Source of the DNA: Litchfieldella xinjiangensis
GTDB taxonomy: Bacteria > Pseudomonadota > Gammaproteobacteria > Pseudomonadales > Halomonadaceae
Direction of reading: 5' to 3'
Length of the DNA: 64,000 nt
Assembly (NCBI RefSeq): GCF_000759345.1
Contig: NZ_JPZL01000004.1
Span: 372,001-436,000, forward strand
The position numbers were made by a program, and so were the translations under genes. Under the pieces are notes generated by a model. That model saw only the letters and a program-made list of their open reading frames with translations. It ran no database searches and had not been told where the DNA came from. Positions within the stretch are counted from its first letter, which is position 1, and each line of letters starts with the position of its first letter. Of this stretch, positions 36,690 through 45,430 are shown in pieces.

Positions 36690-36939
36690 ATACCTGGAAT
36701 CGGCCCGAAAGAGTTTCAAGAAGATCGATCCGGAACAGCGTAAGCGTATCCGACAGTACCTTGAAGAACGCGTGATTGCTCTAGAGCATCCAAGACAATT
36801 GGGTAAAGCACTTAAAGGTGAGCTAACCGAACTGTGGCGCTACCGAGTGGGGAACTACCGAATCATCTGCAAGCTTGACGACCATTGTTTAACCGTTCTG
36901 GTAGTCAGGGCAGCTCACAGGAAAGATATATATGAATAA
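36673..36939 (+). CDS. RelE/ParE family toxin
   Basis: An 88-aa basic protein of the RelE fold: WKIEYLESARKSFKKIDPEQ, RKRIRQYLEERV, GELTELWRYRVGNYRIICKL and the C-terminal VVRAAHRKDIYE. The arrangement RYRVGNYRI and 'HRKDIYE' with Arg, His and Tyr/Glu is typical of RelE mRNA interferases that cut mRNA in the ribosome A site. It starts with GTG inside the antitoxin gene. A palindrome follows 7 nt after the stop. Confidence 0.9.
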   Translation: MTWKIEYLESARKSFKKIDPEQRKRIRQYLEERVIALEHPRQLGKALKGELTELWRYRVGNYRIICKLDDHCLTVLVVRAAHRKDIYE

Positions 36940-36946
36940 TTACAAG

Positions 36947-36975
36947 CAGACCACCCGGCTATGCCGGGCGGTCTG
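36947..36975. terminator. Hairpin between toxin gene and chemoreceptor
   Basis: CAGACC-A-CCCGGC, loop TAT, GCCGGG-C-GGTCTG: a 13-bp stem with one mismatch between convergent genes. No strong U-tract on either side; it probably terminates both transcripts. Confidence 0.6.
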
Positions 36976-37001
36976 GTGTGCGCGTTAGGAATGCTCGTGG
37001 T

Positions 37002-38801
37002 TTAGAACGCTTCCCAGGCCTCGGCGTCAGCCTTTTGCATCGTCTTGGTCGCTCTCTTGTCGGCGCTCTTCCCTGCTGCCCCAGCGGGGAGCGCGGCTTG
37101 CCGCTGCGAGGGGAACGCTGCCTGCCTGCGCGATGCCTGCCCGTGAGATGTATGGGATTGCCCCTCGGCATCATCACCCAGCACGAAGCTTCCGATAAGG
37201 GCGTTCAAGCGTTCGGCATGATGACGCATGTCGCCGGCGGCGCTGGACGTTTGTTGCACCATGGACGCGTTCTGCTGCGTCATGGTATCCATCTCGCTGA
37301 CCGCGGTATTGACCTGGCCGATGCCGCTGCTCTGCTCCTTGGCCGCTGCGCTGATCTCGCCGATCACGTCGGTGACCCGCGATACGCTGGCAACGATCTC
37401 GCGCATCGTCTCGCCGGCATGGCGCACCAAGTCCGCACCGGTCCGCGTATGCGAGGCCGACGTATCGATGAGCTGGCGAATCTCGCGGGAGGCATCACTG
37501 GAACGGCTGGCCAGGATACGTACCTCCTGGGCGACCACGGCAAAGCCCCGGCCATGCTCACCGGCGCGTGCGGCCTCCACCGAGGCATTCAGTGCCAGAA
37601 TGTTGGTCTGGAATGCGATGGAGTCGATCATGCTGATGATGTCGCTGATCTTGGCGGCGGAGCTATTGATGTCATTCATGGTGCGCTCCACCTGGGACAT
37701 CGACGATTCGCCCTGCCGAGCCACTTCGGCGGTCGCCAGCACCAGTTGGTTGGCCTGCTGGGCCGAGTCGGCACTGTGATTGACGGTCGCCGTGATCTCC
37801 TCCATCGAGGCCGAGGTCTCCTGCAGGTTGGCCGCCGCCTGATCGGTGCGTGAGGCAAGCTCCTCGCTACCTTGGGCGATTTCACCCGCTGCCTGGTAGA
37901 CGTGGGTCGTGCTCGCCCGTACATCGCGCAGCGTTTCCTGCATCCGTGCCACGAAGGCGTTGAACTGGTTGGCGAGTTCACCGATTTCGTCCCGGCTCTC
38001 GACGGCCAGGCGTCGTGTCAGGTCGCCCTTGCCCTTGGCAATATCCTGCATGGCCGCGGCCGTGCGCCGGATCGGCTGAACGGTACGACGGACCAGGGTG
38101 TAGGCAACCAGGCCTGCGCCCACGAACATCAGCGCACCGACCCCGATCGCCAGCCAGATGGAGCGCTTAAGGCTAGCTGCAGCAGCGGCTTCGATGTCGG
38201 CCATGGCCGCGTCGATGCCCGTAATGTAGACACCGGCGCCGAGCATCCACCCCCACTTGGCGATGCCATCGGCATAGGAGTACTTCTGTTCGATCTCGCC
38301 CGTGCCGGGATAGGGCCAGTGGTATTGATAGAAGTCGCCTTTTCCGGTCTTGGCAATCTCGATCATGTCCCGGATCAGGAAGCTGCCGTTACTGTCCTTC
38401 ACCTCGAGCATATTAGTGCCTTCCCGCTCCGGCATGGGTGCCGTGACCAGGTTGGTACCATCGAAGCCATAAACGAAGACGTAGTTGCCGTCATCGAAGC
38501 GCATGTTACGCAGGATGGCCTTGGCCTGTTCCTGGGCCTGAATATCGTTGGGGCCAGCTGACGCCACGATCGGTGCTATCGAGGACTTGGCGACTTCAAC
38601 GATGTTGCGCACCGCAAGCTGGCGGGTCTCGATCAGCTCGGCGCGCTGTTCGGCGAGCGTCGCCTGGGTATCCTGATAACGGTCATACGAAGCCAGGCTC
38701 ACCAGGGCCACGGTGACCAAGAGCATGGGGACGAGCACGAGCAGCAGCATCTTGCCCTGCAAGCTCAGGGCGCGCTTGGTGAGGGGGTGTCTACGGGGCA
38801 T
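37002..38801 (-). CDS. Methyl-accepting chemotaxis protein with single Cache domain
   Basis: A 599-aa inner-membrane chemoreceptor. Order: helix at ~18-40 (MLLLVLVPMLLVTVALVSLA), periplasmic sCache_2-type domain (~45-195, with YVFVYGFDGTNLVTAPMP, GKGDFYQYHWPYPGTGE and KWGWMLGAGVYI), second helix (IWLAIGVGALMFVGAGLVAY), HAMP, and signalling coiled coil with [20 protein letters not shown]. The C-terminus is AWEAF, an xWxxF CheR-type docking tail, after a basic Ala/Gln-rich linker. sCache domains of this type often bind small organic acids. A -10 like box (GCCGATAT) lies upstream, but its -35 is poor. Confidence 0.94.
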   Translation of the reverse strand: MPRRHPLTKRALSLQGKMLLLVLVPMLLVTVALVSLASYDRYQDTQATLAEQRAELIETRQLAVRNIVEVAKSSIAPIVASAGPNDIQAQEQAKAILRNMRFDDGNYVFVYGFDGTNLVTAPMPEREGTNMLEVKDSNGSFLIRDMIEIAKTGKGDFYQYHWPYPGTGEIEQKYSYADGIAKWGWMLGAGVYITGIDAAMADIEAAAAASLKRSIWLAIGVGALMFVGAGLVAYTLVRRTVQPIRRTAAAMQDIAKGKGDLTRRLAVESRDEIGELANQFNAFVARMQETLRDVRASTTHVYQAAGEIAQGSEELASRTDQAAANLQETSASMEEITATVNHSADSAQQANQLVLATAEVARQGESSMSQVERTMNDINSSAAKISDIISMIDSIAFQTNILALNASVEAARAGEHGRGFAVVAQEVRILASRSSDASREIRQLIDTSASHTRTGADLVRHAGETMREIVASVSRVTDVIGEISAAAKEQSSGIGQVNTAVSEMDTMTQQNASMVQQTSSAAGDMRHHAERLNALIGSFVLGDDAEGQSHTSHGQASRRQAAFPSQRQAALPAGAAGKSADKRATKTMQKADAEAWEAF

Positions 38802-39030
38802 ATAGGACGCGCTCCTAACGGGGAATTGAACATTCCCTCGCTATATCGGCTCGCCGAGCGGACACTGCATAAGACCATAGTGCAGTGCCTTTCTCAGCGT
38901 TGACAGCACGTTGCTCATACCATAGCGCCAGCCAAATTTGGACTCACGCTGCGGTGCATTTCTGGTCTAGCCTTGGTGTTACTTAAATAAACACTACATG
39001 ACAGGGATTTACGTGGCAGGACGCGACGTG

Positions 39031-40728
39031 ATGTGGGGAACAGGCATTCGGAAACTGACCTTGGGCTTGATCCTTGCTCTGGTGGGGCTGCCCCTGTGCC
39101 TGGCTCAGGCGCCGGAAAGCGATACGCCCCTCGCCCCGGTATCGCTGCAGCTGATCTGGCACCACCAATTCCAGTTCGCCGGTTACTATGCCGCCGAGGC
39201 GCAGGGCTACTTCCGCGAGGCCGGGCTGGATGTCGAGATTCGTCATGGCGGCTACGATGCCACGGGGCAAGCCGTCGACCCCGTGGACGAAGTGGTCTCG
39301 GGTCGTGCCGATTTCGGCGTCTCGCGCTCCGATCTGTTGATTCATCACAGCAATGGCTTGCCGGTCGTGGTGCTGGCCAACATCATGCAGCGCTCACCGC
39401 TGGTGTTCCTGACACTGGAGCGCTACGGCTTCACGACACTCGAGGAGATCGGCACACGGCCCATTACCGTGACGCTTCCCCGCGAGGGGGGCGACAAGCG
39501 CGTCAGTGCCGAGACCTTGGCGGCGTTTCGCCAGGCCGGTCTCGACGCGCAGCAGCTGAACAACCTGACCCCCACCTGGAATATCGACGACTTGATCGCG
39601 GGCCGAACGCAATTGACCTCGGCGTTCTCGACCGATCAGGCTTACTTCGTCCGTCAACGGGGCGAAACGCCCATCGAAATATCACCCCGCGATTATGGTG
39701 TGGATTTTTATGGGCAAACGCTCTTCACCCGGCGCGGTGTCATCGAGTCGCATCCCGAACGGGTCGCGGCCTTTCGCAAGGCCGTCCTGAAGGGGTGGGA
39801 ATACGCCATGGCGAATCCCGAGGAGATCGCCACGCTGATCCTCGAACACTACCCACCCCGCCACGCCGATTACGATAAGGATTTTCTTCTCTACGAAGCG
39901 GCCAGAATCCGAGAACTGATGCAGCCCGAGCTGATCGAGATCGGCTATAGCAATGTCTCGCGCTGGTCGGATATCGCTACGATCTACCAAGAACTCGAGC
40001 TCATCGATGACCTTGACCTCAGCACGTTTCTTTATGTGCCTGAAACCGCCCCCCCGGCGGCGGCCTGGGATACCGCGGGCGTCGATGGCCTCCTAGGTAA
40101 TTTCTGGCCTACGCTCGGATGGATAGTGTTCGCAGTCGCCTTGAGTATTGCCAGCTATTTACACCTGACGAACCGCCGCCTGGCGCAGGAGATCGGCTTG
40201 CGGCGAAGCAGTGAAACGCTGTTGCGCCAGCAGGCGGAACAGGACGGCCTGACGGGCATCGACAACCGTCGGCAGTTCGAAGCGCATTTTCACCGCGAAT
40301 ACCAGCGTGCACGCAGGCACGGGCGTCCGCTCTCGCTTATTCTGTTCGATATCGACCGGTTCAAGCAGATCAACGATACCTACGGTCACCTCACGGGGGA
40401 CCGTGTACTGATCGAGATTGCCCAGGTGACCCGCCGCGAGCTGCGCGCCCACGATCTGTTCGCGCGTTTCGGCGGCGAGGAATTCGTGATCATCCTGCCG
40501 GACACTACCCTCGACGAAGCCAGGCAGGTGGCCGAACGTATTTGGGAGGTCAACCGTAACCATGCGATATGCGAGGCATCGGCCTTCATTCGGTACACGT
40601 TGAGCCTGGGGGTGACCGAACTGGCAAGCAAGGATGGCTCGGCGCGTGAATTCCTGAACCGTGCCGATACCCTGCTCTATCAGGCCAAGCACGAGGGACG
40701 GGATCGCTTGTGCCTCGAGGGGGTCTAG
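39031..40728 (+). CDS. THI5/NMT1-like periplasmic sensor fused to GGDEF diguanylate cyclase
   Basis: A 565-aa protein. Signal peptide or anchor (IRKLTLGLILALVGLPLCLA), then a periplasmic solute-binding domain of the NMT1/THI5 type (~30-330: LQLIWHHQFQFAGYYAAEAQ, GYFREAGLDVEI, GRADFGVSRSDLL, YGFTTLEEIG), one membrane helix (~365-385, LGWIVFAVALSIASYLHL), a short coiled coil, then GGDEF (~410-560). The catalytic motif is FGGEEF and the I-site RAHD lies five residues before it, so the cyclase should be active and product-inhibited. Free THI5-like proteins bind pyrimidine precursors of thiamine or related compounds. I use ATG 39031 (AGGA upstream); ATG 38998 is also in frame. It converges with the next gene 6 nt away. 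Confidence 0.92.
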   Translation: MWGTGIRKLTLGLILALVGLPLCLAQAPESDTPLAPVSLQLIWHHQFQFAGYYAAEAQGYFREAGLDVEIRHGGYDATGQAVDPVDEVVSGRADFGVSRSDLLIHHSNGLPVVVLANIMQRSPLVFLTLERYGFTTLEEIGTRPITVTLPREGGDKRVSAETLAAFRQAGLDAQQLNNLTPTWNIDDLIAGRTQLTSAFSTDQAYFVRQRGETPIEISPRDYGVDFYGQTLFTRRGVIESHPERVAAFRKAVLKGWEYAMANPEEIATLILEHYPPRHADYDKDFLLYEAARIRELMQPELIEIGYSNVSRWSDIATIYQELELIDDLDLSTFLYVPETAPPAAAWDTAGVDGLLGNFWPTLGWIVFAVALSIASYLHLTNRRLAQEIGLRRSSETLLRQQAEQDGLTGIDNRRQFEAHFHREYQRARRHGRPLSLILFDIDRFKQINDTYGHLTGDRVLIEIAQVTRRELRAHDLFARFGGEEFVIILPDTTLDEARQVAERIWEVNRNHAICEASAFIRYTLSLGVTELASKDGSAREFLNRADTLLYQAKHEGRDRLCLEGV

Positions 40729-40734
40729 CGAGTC

Positions 40735-43098
40735 TCAACGTGCGCCTGTCGGCGCACCAAGAAGCCACTGTTCGGCGAAGCTGTCGGCATCCGTTGGTCT
40801 GCCAAAATAGTAGCCCTGCCCTTGATCGCAGCCCAGCTTCCGTAACGCTTCCGCCTGGCCCTGGGTTTCCACGCCCTCGGCCACGGTTTGCATACCCAGG
40901 CTCTTGGCCATGGCAATGATGGTCGTCACGATGGTGTGATCATGGGGATCGGTGAGCATGTCGCGCACGAAGGACATGTCGATCTTGAGGGTATCGGCGG
41001 CGAAGCGCTTGAGATAGGCCAGCGACGAGTAGCCCGTGCCGAAATCGTCGATCGCCAGGCCAAACCCGGCGCGCTTGAGTTCGTGGGTCAACCACACTGC
41101 CTGCTCAGGCTCACGCATGAAACCGCCTTCGGTCAGCTCCAGAACGATACGCTCCGGTGAGACCCCATTGGCCGCCACGATGCCACGCATACGCTCGGCA
41201 AACAGCATATCCTCGAACTGCTGGGCCGCGACGTTGATACTCAAGAGGCCGGCGAATTCGCGTCCCTGCGATCGCCAGGCAAGGCTCTGGCGACACACTG
41301 TTTCCGTGACCCAAGTGCCTAACGCCGAGGCCAGCCCCCGCTCTTCCGCCACCGGTATGAACTCGGCGGGACTCACCCACCCCAGCTCATCGTCATACCA
41401 ACGGCACAACACCTCGGCGCCCACCAGCTCGCCGGACTCCAGATCGACCTGGGGCTGATAATAGAGCGTCAGCCGCCCTTCGTTGAGCGCGGCAATGAAT
41501 CGCTTGGCGAGGATCAACCGGCGCGAGACTTTCTCGCCCAGGCGCGGCGCGAAGAAACAATAGCCTTCACCGTCCTGCTTGGCACGATGCATGGCGATAT
41601 CGGTACTCTTGAGCAACTCGCTGGGCGTCTGGCCATGCTCCGGATAAAAGGCGACCCCGATACTGGCATCCAGCGTGAACGCGTGGCCCCGAATCTCGAC
41701 CGGCGTCGAAAGCGACTGCTTGAGCCGCAGTACGAGCTGCTCAGCCTGAGGACGGCCAGCGTCCTCGATCATCACCACGAATTCATCGCCACCCAAGCGG
41801 GCCAGAAACTCGCCGCCGCCGAGCGTTCCCAGGAACCGCTCGGCAACGGCGACCAAAACCTTGTCGCCGATATCGTGGCCCTGGGTTTCGTTGATGTCCT
41901 TGAAATGATTGAGATCGAGAAACAGCAACGCCAGCTTGGTGCTGGCGCGGTTGGCATGGCTCATCGCCACCTGAAGCTGCTGCATGAACTGGGTACGGTT
42001 GGGTAGGCCCGTCCCCGAATCGTAGAAGGCCAGCCGACGCATGCGTGCCTCGCCGCTCTGGCGCTCGAGCTCCGCCGCAGCCCCTGCGGCGAAGATTCGC
42101 ATGACCGAAAGCGCGAATGCCGCATCGATGAGCGGCTCACGGTACATCACGACCAGCAGTCCGATAGGCGCGCCGTCGGCATTGTCCAGACGACGGCCGA
42201 CGTAGCCCCGCGCCCAACTCAGCGCCTCGCGGGAATCCTTGGGAAGTACGTCGACGACACGATCCCTGACGACACATTCGCTTTCGAGAAGCACGCGTTC
42301 GCAGGGCGTCCCCGTCAGGACGTAGCGGAAATTTTCGACCGGCTGGCCATCGATGAGCGCGGCCAGGGTCAGGGCCGAGTTGGGCTCGGTCTCGTCCACC
42401 AGGGCGATAAACGCGGCATCGCCTTCGAGGGACGAAGCCATATGGGACACGAGGTGATCGAAGTAGGCATCACCGCTGCGGCTGGATACGGCCGAAGCGA
42501 TGCTCAGTACGGCTTGTTGTACACGCTCCTGTTCGCGGCGCGAGCGCAGGGTGACGATACCGAAGGCCAGGTTGTCGGCCAGTTCTTGAAGTAGCTGGAG
42601 CTCTTCCTCCCCGACCGGCTGAACATCGCCCTGAAAGAGGGTAAGAATACCGAAGGGCCCCTGCTGATCCTTGAGCGGCAGGGTGACGATACTCTGAAAC
42701 CCGCGTACACGTGCTGCTTCTCGCCAGGGTTGAAAATCAGGCGCCTCGCTCAGGTCAGGAATGATCTGGGGCGTACCTTCACGCACCGCGCGACCTGCGG
42801 TACCACAGCCATTTGGCACGGCCTCGGACCAGCTGACGTGCACTTCCTCTAGGTACCCCAGTTCGGCACCTGCCGAGGCCTGGGGCATGATGGTCCGGGC
42901 GGGATCATTGAGCGCGTAGCCCACCCAGGCCATACGGTAGCCCCCCACCTCGACGGCGAGATTACAGATATCTTTCAGCAGGGAGGGCTCATCGCTCATA
43001 TGGATGAGGGCATGATTGCAGCGACTGGCAAATGCCCAGGCACGATTGAGCGCTGCGACATGGTGGCCCTTCGAGTTCTTTGGGGGTGCCTTCTTCAT
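40735..43098 (-). CDS. GAF-GAF-GGDEF-EAL cyclic-di-GMP protein
   Basis: A 787-aa cytoplasmic protein: GAF (~25-180, ICNLAVEVGGYRMAWVGYAL), GAF (~195-345), GGDEF (~360-520, LARLGGDEF; residues five ahead are GGEF, no RxxD I-site), EAL (~540-780). The EAL motif reads GAEVLCRW, i.e. EVL; the metal-binding and catalytic stretches LELTEGGFMRE and IDDFGTGYSSLAYLK are kept, so activity is likely. It is a paralogue of the 1081-aa protein at 25151, lacking that protein's N-terminal GAF-PAS. It is read toward the THI5-GGDEF gene on the other strand. Confidence 0.92.
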   Translation of the reverse strand: MKKAPPKNSKGHHVAALNRAWAFASRCNHALIHMSDEPSLLKDICNLAVEVGGYRMAWVGYALNDPARTIMPQASAGAELGYLEEVHVSWSEAVPNGCGTAGRAVREGTPQIIPDLSEAPDFQPWREAARVRGFQSIVTLPLKDQQGPFGILTLFQGDVQPVGEEELQLLQELADNLAFGIVTLRSRREQERVQQAVLSIASAVSSRSGDAYFDHLVSHMASSLEGDAAFIALVDETEPNSALTLAALIDGQPVENFRYVLTGTPCERVLLESECVVRDRVVDVLPKDSREALSWARGYVGRRLDNADGAPIGLLVVMYREPLIDAAFALSVMRIFAAGAAAELERQSGEARMRRLAFYDSGTGLPNRTQFMQQLQVAMSHANRASTKLALLFLDLNHFKDINETQGHDIGDKVLVAVAERFLGTLGGGEFLARLGGDEFVVMIEDAGRPQAEQLVLRLKQSLSTPVEIRGHAFTLDASIGVAFYPEHGQTPSELLKSTDIAMHRAKQDGEGYCFFAPRLGEKVSRRLILAKRFIAALNEGRLTLYYQPQVDLESGELVGAEVLCRWYDDELGWVSPAEFIPVAEERGLASALGTWVTETVCRQSLAWRSQGREFAGLLSINVAAQQFEDMLFAERMRGIVAANGVSPERIVLELTEGGFMREPEQAVWLTHELKRAGFGLAIDDFGTGYSSLAYLKRFAADTLKIDMSFVRDMLTDPHDHTIVTTIIAMAKSLGMQTVAEGVETQGQAEALRKLGCDQGQGYYFGRPTDADSFAEQWLLGAPTGAR

Positions 43099-43291
43099 CC
43101 TGCGCTCATAGACCTTCGTTACGACACGACGAACCCGTCTGGTGTCTCGGCGTTACCGTACCAGGCTATCCAAGGGGGATTCCCCTGCCCCGTCATGCTA
43201 CGAACGATGAAATGCAAACCTAGGCAAGTCAAGAATTTATTGCACTGCAAGGCAACCAACTATGCAGAAATTACCATATTCAACGTCGACT

Positions 43292-43323
43292 AAAAAAAGC
43301 AACGCCCGATGGCTCGGGCGTTG
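43292..43323 (-). terminator. Intrinsic terminator of urease cluster
   Basis: On the minus strand: CAACGCCCGA, 4-nt loop, TCGGGCGTTG, then C and seven T. It lies 28 nt after the ureG stop, marking the end of the urt-ure locus. Confidence 0.95.
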
Positions 43324-43350
43324 TCAGGCATGATATGAAGAGAATGTGGC

Positions 43351-43989
43351 CTAGCTGGCGTCACTGACCGCCTGGGGACGACGCTCAGGTAGCATGCCCC
43401 GGTCAAGAATGAACTGGATGATCGTCTCCAGGCCCACCCCATCGTACAGATTGGTGAACACGAACGGGCGTTCGCCACGCATCTTTTTCGAATCGCGTTC
43501 CATTACGTCCAGCGAGGCATGCACCTGCTCGGCAATATCGATCTTGTTGATGATCAACAGGTCCGACTTGGTGATGCCGGGGCCGCCCTTGCGTGGAATC
43601 TTGTCACCGGCGGAGACATCGATGACGTACAGCGTCAGGTCGGAGAGTTCGGGGCTGAAGGTCGCCGACAGGTTGTCGCCGCCCGATTCGACCAGGACCA
43701 GCTCGAGCCCAGGGTGGCGCGCCTGCAGTTCGTCGATGGCGGCCAGGTTCATCGAGGCATCCTCGCGGATGGCCGTGTGCGGGCAACCCCCGGTCTCCAC
43801 ACCCAGGATACGATCCGCCGGTAGCGCATCGTGCTTGAGCAGGAAGTCGGCGTCTTCGCGGGTATAGATATCGTTGGTGACGACGGCAATATCGTAATGA
43901 TCACGCAGCGCCAGACACAGCTGCTTGAGAAGCGCGGTCTTGCCGGAGCCGACCGGGCCACCCACCCCGACACGCAAACAATGGTTCAT
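43351..43989 (-). CDS. ureG: Urease accessory GTPase UreG
   Basis: UreG is a SIMIBI-class GTPase that hydrolyses GTP to drive nickel insertion into urease with UreD, UreF and UreE. The 212-aa protein has the P-loop [32 protein letters not shown], the nickel-site motif [16 protein letters not shown] (Cys-Pro-His), [17 protein letters not shown] and NKIDIAEQV. It is the last gene of the cluster, separated from ureF by a REP-like element (~160 nt). A terminator follows. No ureJ or nickel transporter is adjacent. Confidence 0.97.
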   Translation of the reverse strand: MNHCLRVGVGGPVGSGKTALLKQLCLALRDHYDIAVVTNDIYTREDADFLLKHDALPADRILGVETGGCPHTAIREDASMNLAAIDELQARHPGLELVLVESGGDNLSATFSPELSDLTLYVIDVSAGDKIPRKGGPGITKSDLLIINKIDIAEQVHASLDVMERDSKKMRGERPFVFTNLYDGVGLETIIQFILDRGMLPERRPQAVSDAS

Positions 43990-44034
43990 TGGGTTCTCCT
44001 TTCAGTGTTCTGTTTAGGCTCTGTCATATTCGGC

Positions 44035-44123
44035 ATCGCACAGAAAATCCGGATCGCCGGACCGTGTGCGCCTTAACTGGCCTTGGCATTGGTTTTGGTA
44101 GGAGCGCAGATTTTCTGCGCGAT
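44035..44123. repeat. REP-like repeats between ureF and ureG
   Basis: Two units in opposite orientation: 44035-44072 (ATCGCACAGAAAATCCGGAT then CGCCGGACCGTGTGCGCC) and 44097-44123 (GGTAGGAGCGCAGATTTTCT then GCGCGAT). Same family as the units at 35.9, 45.5 and 48.1 kb. Confidence 0.85.
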
Positions 44124-44149
44124 GAATTCCAGCACTATTACAACCAACA

Positions 44150-44860
44150 CTAGCTTCGAAACAGCCGCGAATACTGGGTTTCATGCAAGGCACTCGCCAG
44201 CGCCAGCCCGGGCAGTACCGGGCCAAGCGCCTCGTCCCTCAAGGCTAACGCCTCATCCACTGCGGTGACTAACGCGGGACGCAGCCGCTCGATCAACCGC
44301 TGGGCGGCGGTGTGGCCAAGCGGCAGCGCCTTGCAGGCCACTGCCAACTGGTTCTCGAGCCAGGCCCAGGCAAACCCCAGCAGGGCCTGGCGTGTCGGCA
44401 CGCGACGCACATGGGCCGCCCAGGCAAAGACCGTGACGTAGCCGGCGTCGTCAGGTAACGCAGGCGAACTCGGCAGCAACTCGAGACTGCCCAGCAGACG
44501 TGCCAGCGAGGCCCCCAGCCGCAAGTCCTCGGAGGCCAGCTCGGCCGTCTCCCGGTTGGCATGCAGCCAATCGTTCCAGGCGACGATGGCCTCACCCTCA
44601 GCCTGACTCCACGCCGTTTGCAAGCGGGCCAGCACGGGTAATTCGCAGCGCGCCAGCCCGTCTCCGAGCACCCCTTCGAGCCATGCGCCGAGACTTGCCT
44701 CATCGGTGACCCAACCCAGTTCGAAGGCGCTTTCGAGCCCCTGCGAGAACGCAAAGGCCCCGATGGGTAGCGCCGGGCTGACCAGTTGCATGAGGCCGAG
44801 CAGCGCCAGGTCGCCGCCTTGTACCAGGTCGGCTGTGTCGCTGGTCGCCTCAGTGAGCAT
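44150..44860 (-). CDS. ureF: Urease accessory protein UreF
   Basis: UreF acts in the UreD-UreF-UreG complex and gates the GTPase. The 236-aa helical protein has LLGLMQLVSPALPIGAFAFS QGLE, WLEGVLGDGLARCELPVLAR, ETAELASEDLRLGASLARLL and the C-terminal LHETQYSRLFRS. Start ATG 44860 lies inside the His-rich end of ureE, an 11-nt overlap. A frame open further upstream is the out-of-phase reading of the ureE histidine tail and is not coding for UreF. Confidence 0.95.
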   Translation of the reverse strand: MLTEATSDTADLVQGGDLALLGLMQLVSPALPIGAFAFSQGLESAFELGWVTDEASLGAWLEGVLGDGLARCELPVLARLQTAWSQAEGEAIVAWNDWLHANRETAELASEDLRLGASLARLLGSLELLPSSPALPDDAGYVTVFAWAAHVRRVPTRQALLGFAWAWLENQLAVACKALPLGHTAAQRLIERLRPALVTAVDEALALRDEALGPVLPGLALASALHETQYSRLFRS

Positions 44861-45371
44861 GGTCGTGCTCGTGGGGATGGTCGTGAGCGTGACCATGGTC
44901 ATGGGCGTGGGAATGACCGAGCTGGGTATAGGCGCCCGGCTCGGGGTCGAACGGTTCCTCGTGATGCTCGATACGCGCCCCGAGCAGTTCGGCCAGTTCT
45001 TCGAGCACATGATCCGGCGGGAAGCGTACCCAGCCCCGCCGCTCGCCGTTCACCTCGTTCTCGCCCAGGGCCAGCTGCACGTGGCGGTTGCCCAGATGGT
45101 AGGCCAGCCGTGCCAAGGGCAGGCCGGGGGCGGTCCAGGCCGTGGCCACCGGCTCGACGGCGGAATTGATACGTACGATCTCGCCGCTTTCCGCCCTGAG
45201 TAATGAACCATCCCGCAGTACCGGGCCGCGGTCGAGGAACAGGCCGAGTTCGCGGCCACTGTCGCTCTGTGCCTTGAGCCGCCCGCGAATGCGCAGCTCA
45301 AAGGGCAGCGTCAGCGTGTCGTCGGGCATGATGTCGGACTGTGCCTCCAGGCGTTCGATCAGTTTCAGCAT
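44850..45371 (-). CDS. ureE: Urease accessory nickel chaperone UreE
   Basis: UreE binds nickel and hands it to UreG and the apoenzyme. The 173-aa protein has an N-terminal domain (MLKLIERLEAQSDIMPDDTL), the metal-binding central domain (YHLGNRHVQLAL with the conserved His) and a C-terminal tail with about ten His alternating with Asp, Glu and Ala (HSHAHDHGHAHDHPHEHDHAH, split as first 20 then H) that can store several nickel ions. It overlaps ureF by 11 nt. ureC lies ~290 nt upstream behind REP units. Confidence 0.96.
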   Translation of the reverse strand: MLKLIERLEAQSDIMPDDTLTLPFELRIRGRLKAQSDSGRELGLFLDRGPVLRDGSLLRAESGEIVRINSAVEPVATAWTAPGLPLARLAYHLGNRHVQLALGENEVNGERRGWVRFPPDHVLEELAELLGARIEHHEEPFDPEPGAYTQLGHSHAHDHGHAHDHPHEHDHAH

Positions 45372-45430
45372 GGGTCTTCCTTTCGTGGCTCAGGCTTGAG
45401 ATTTATGTGGCTTGAATCAGTCCTCGCACC

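Noticed and set aside
38802-38997. A sigma-28 promoter for the Cache chemoreceptor (GCCGATAT box)
   Set aside because: The -10 like box is good but the -35 region at the right distance reads TGCAG instead of TAAAG, so I do not list it as a feature.
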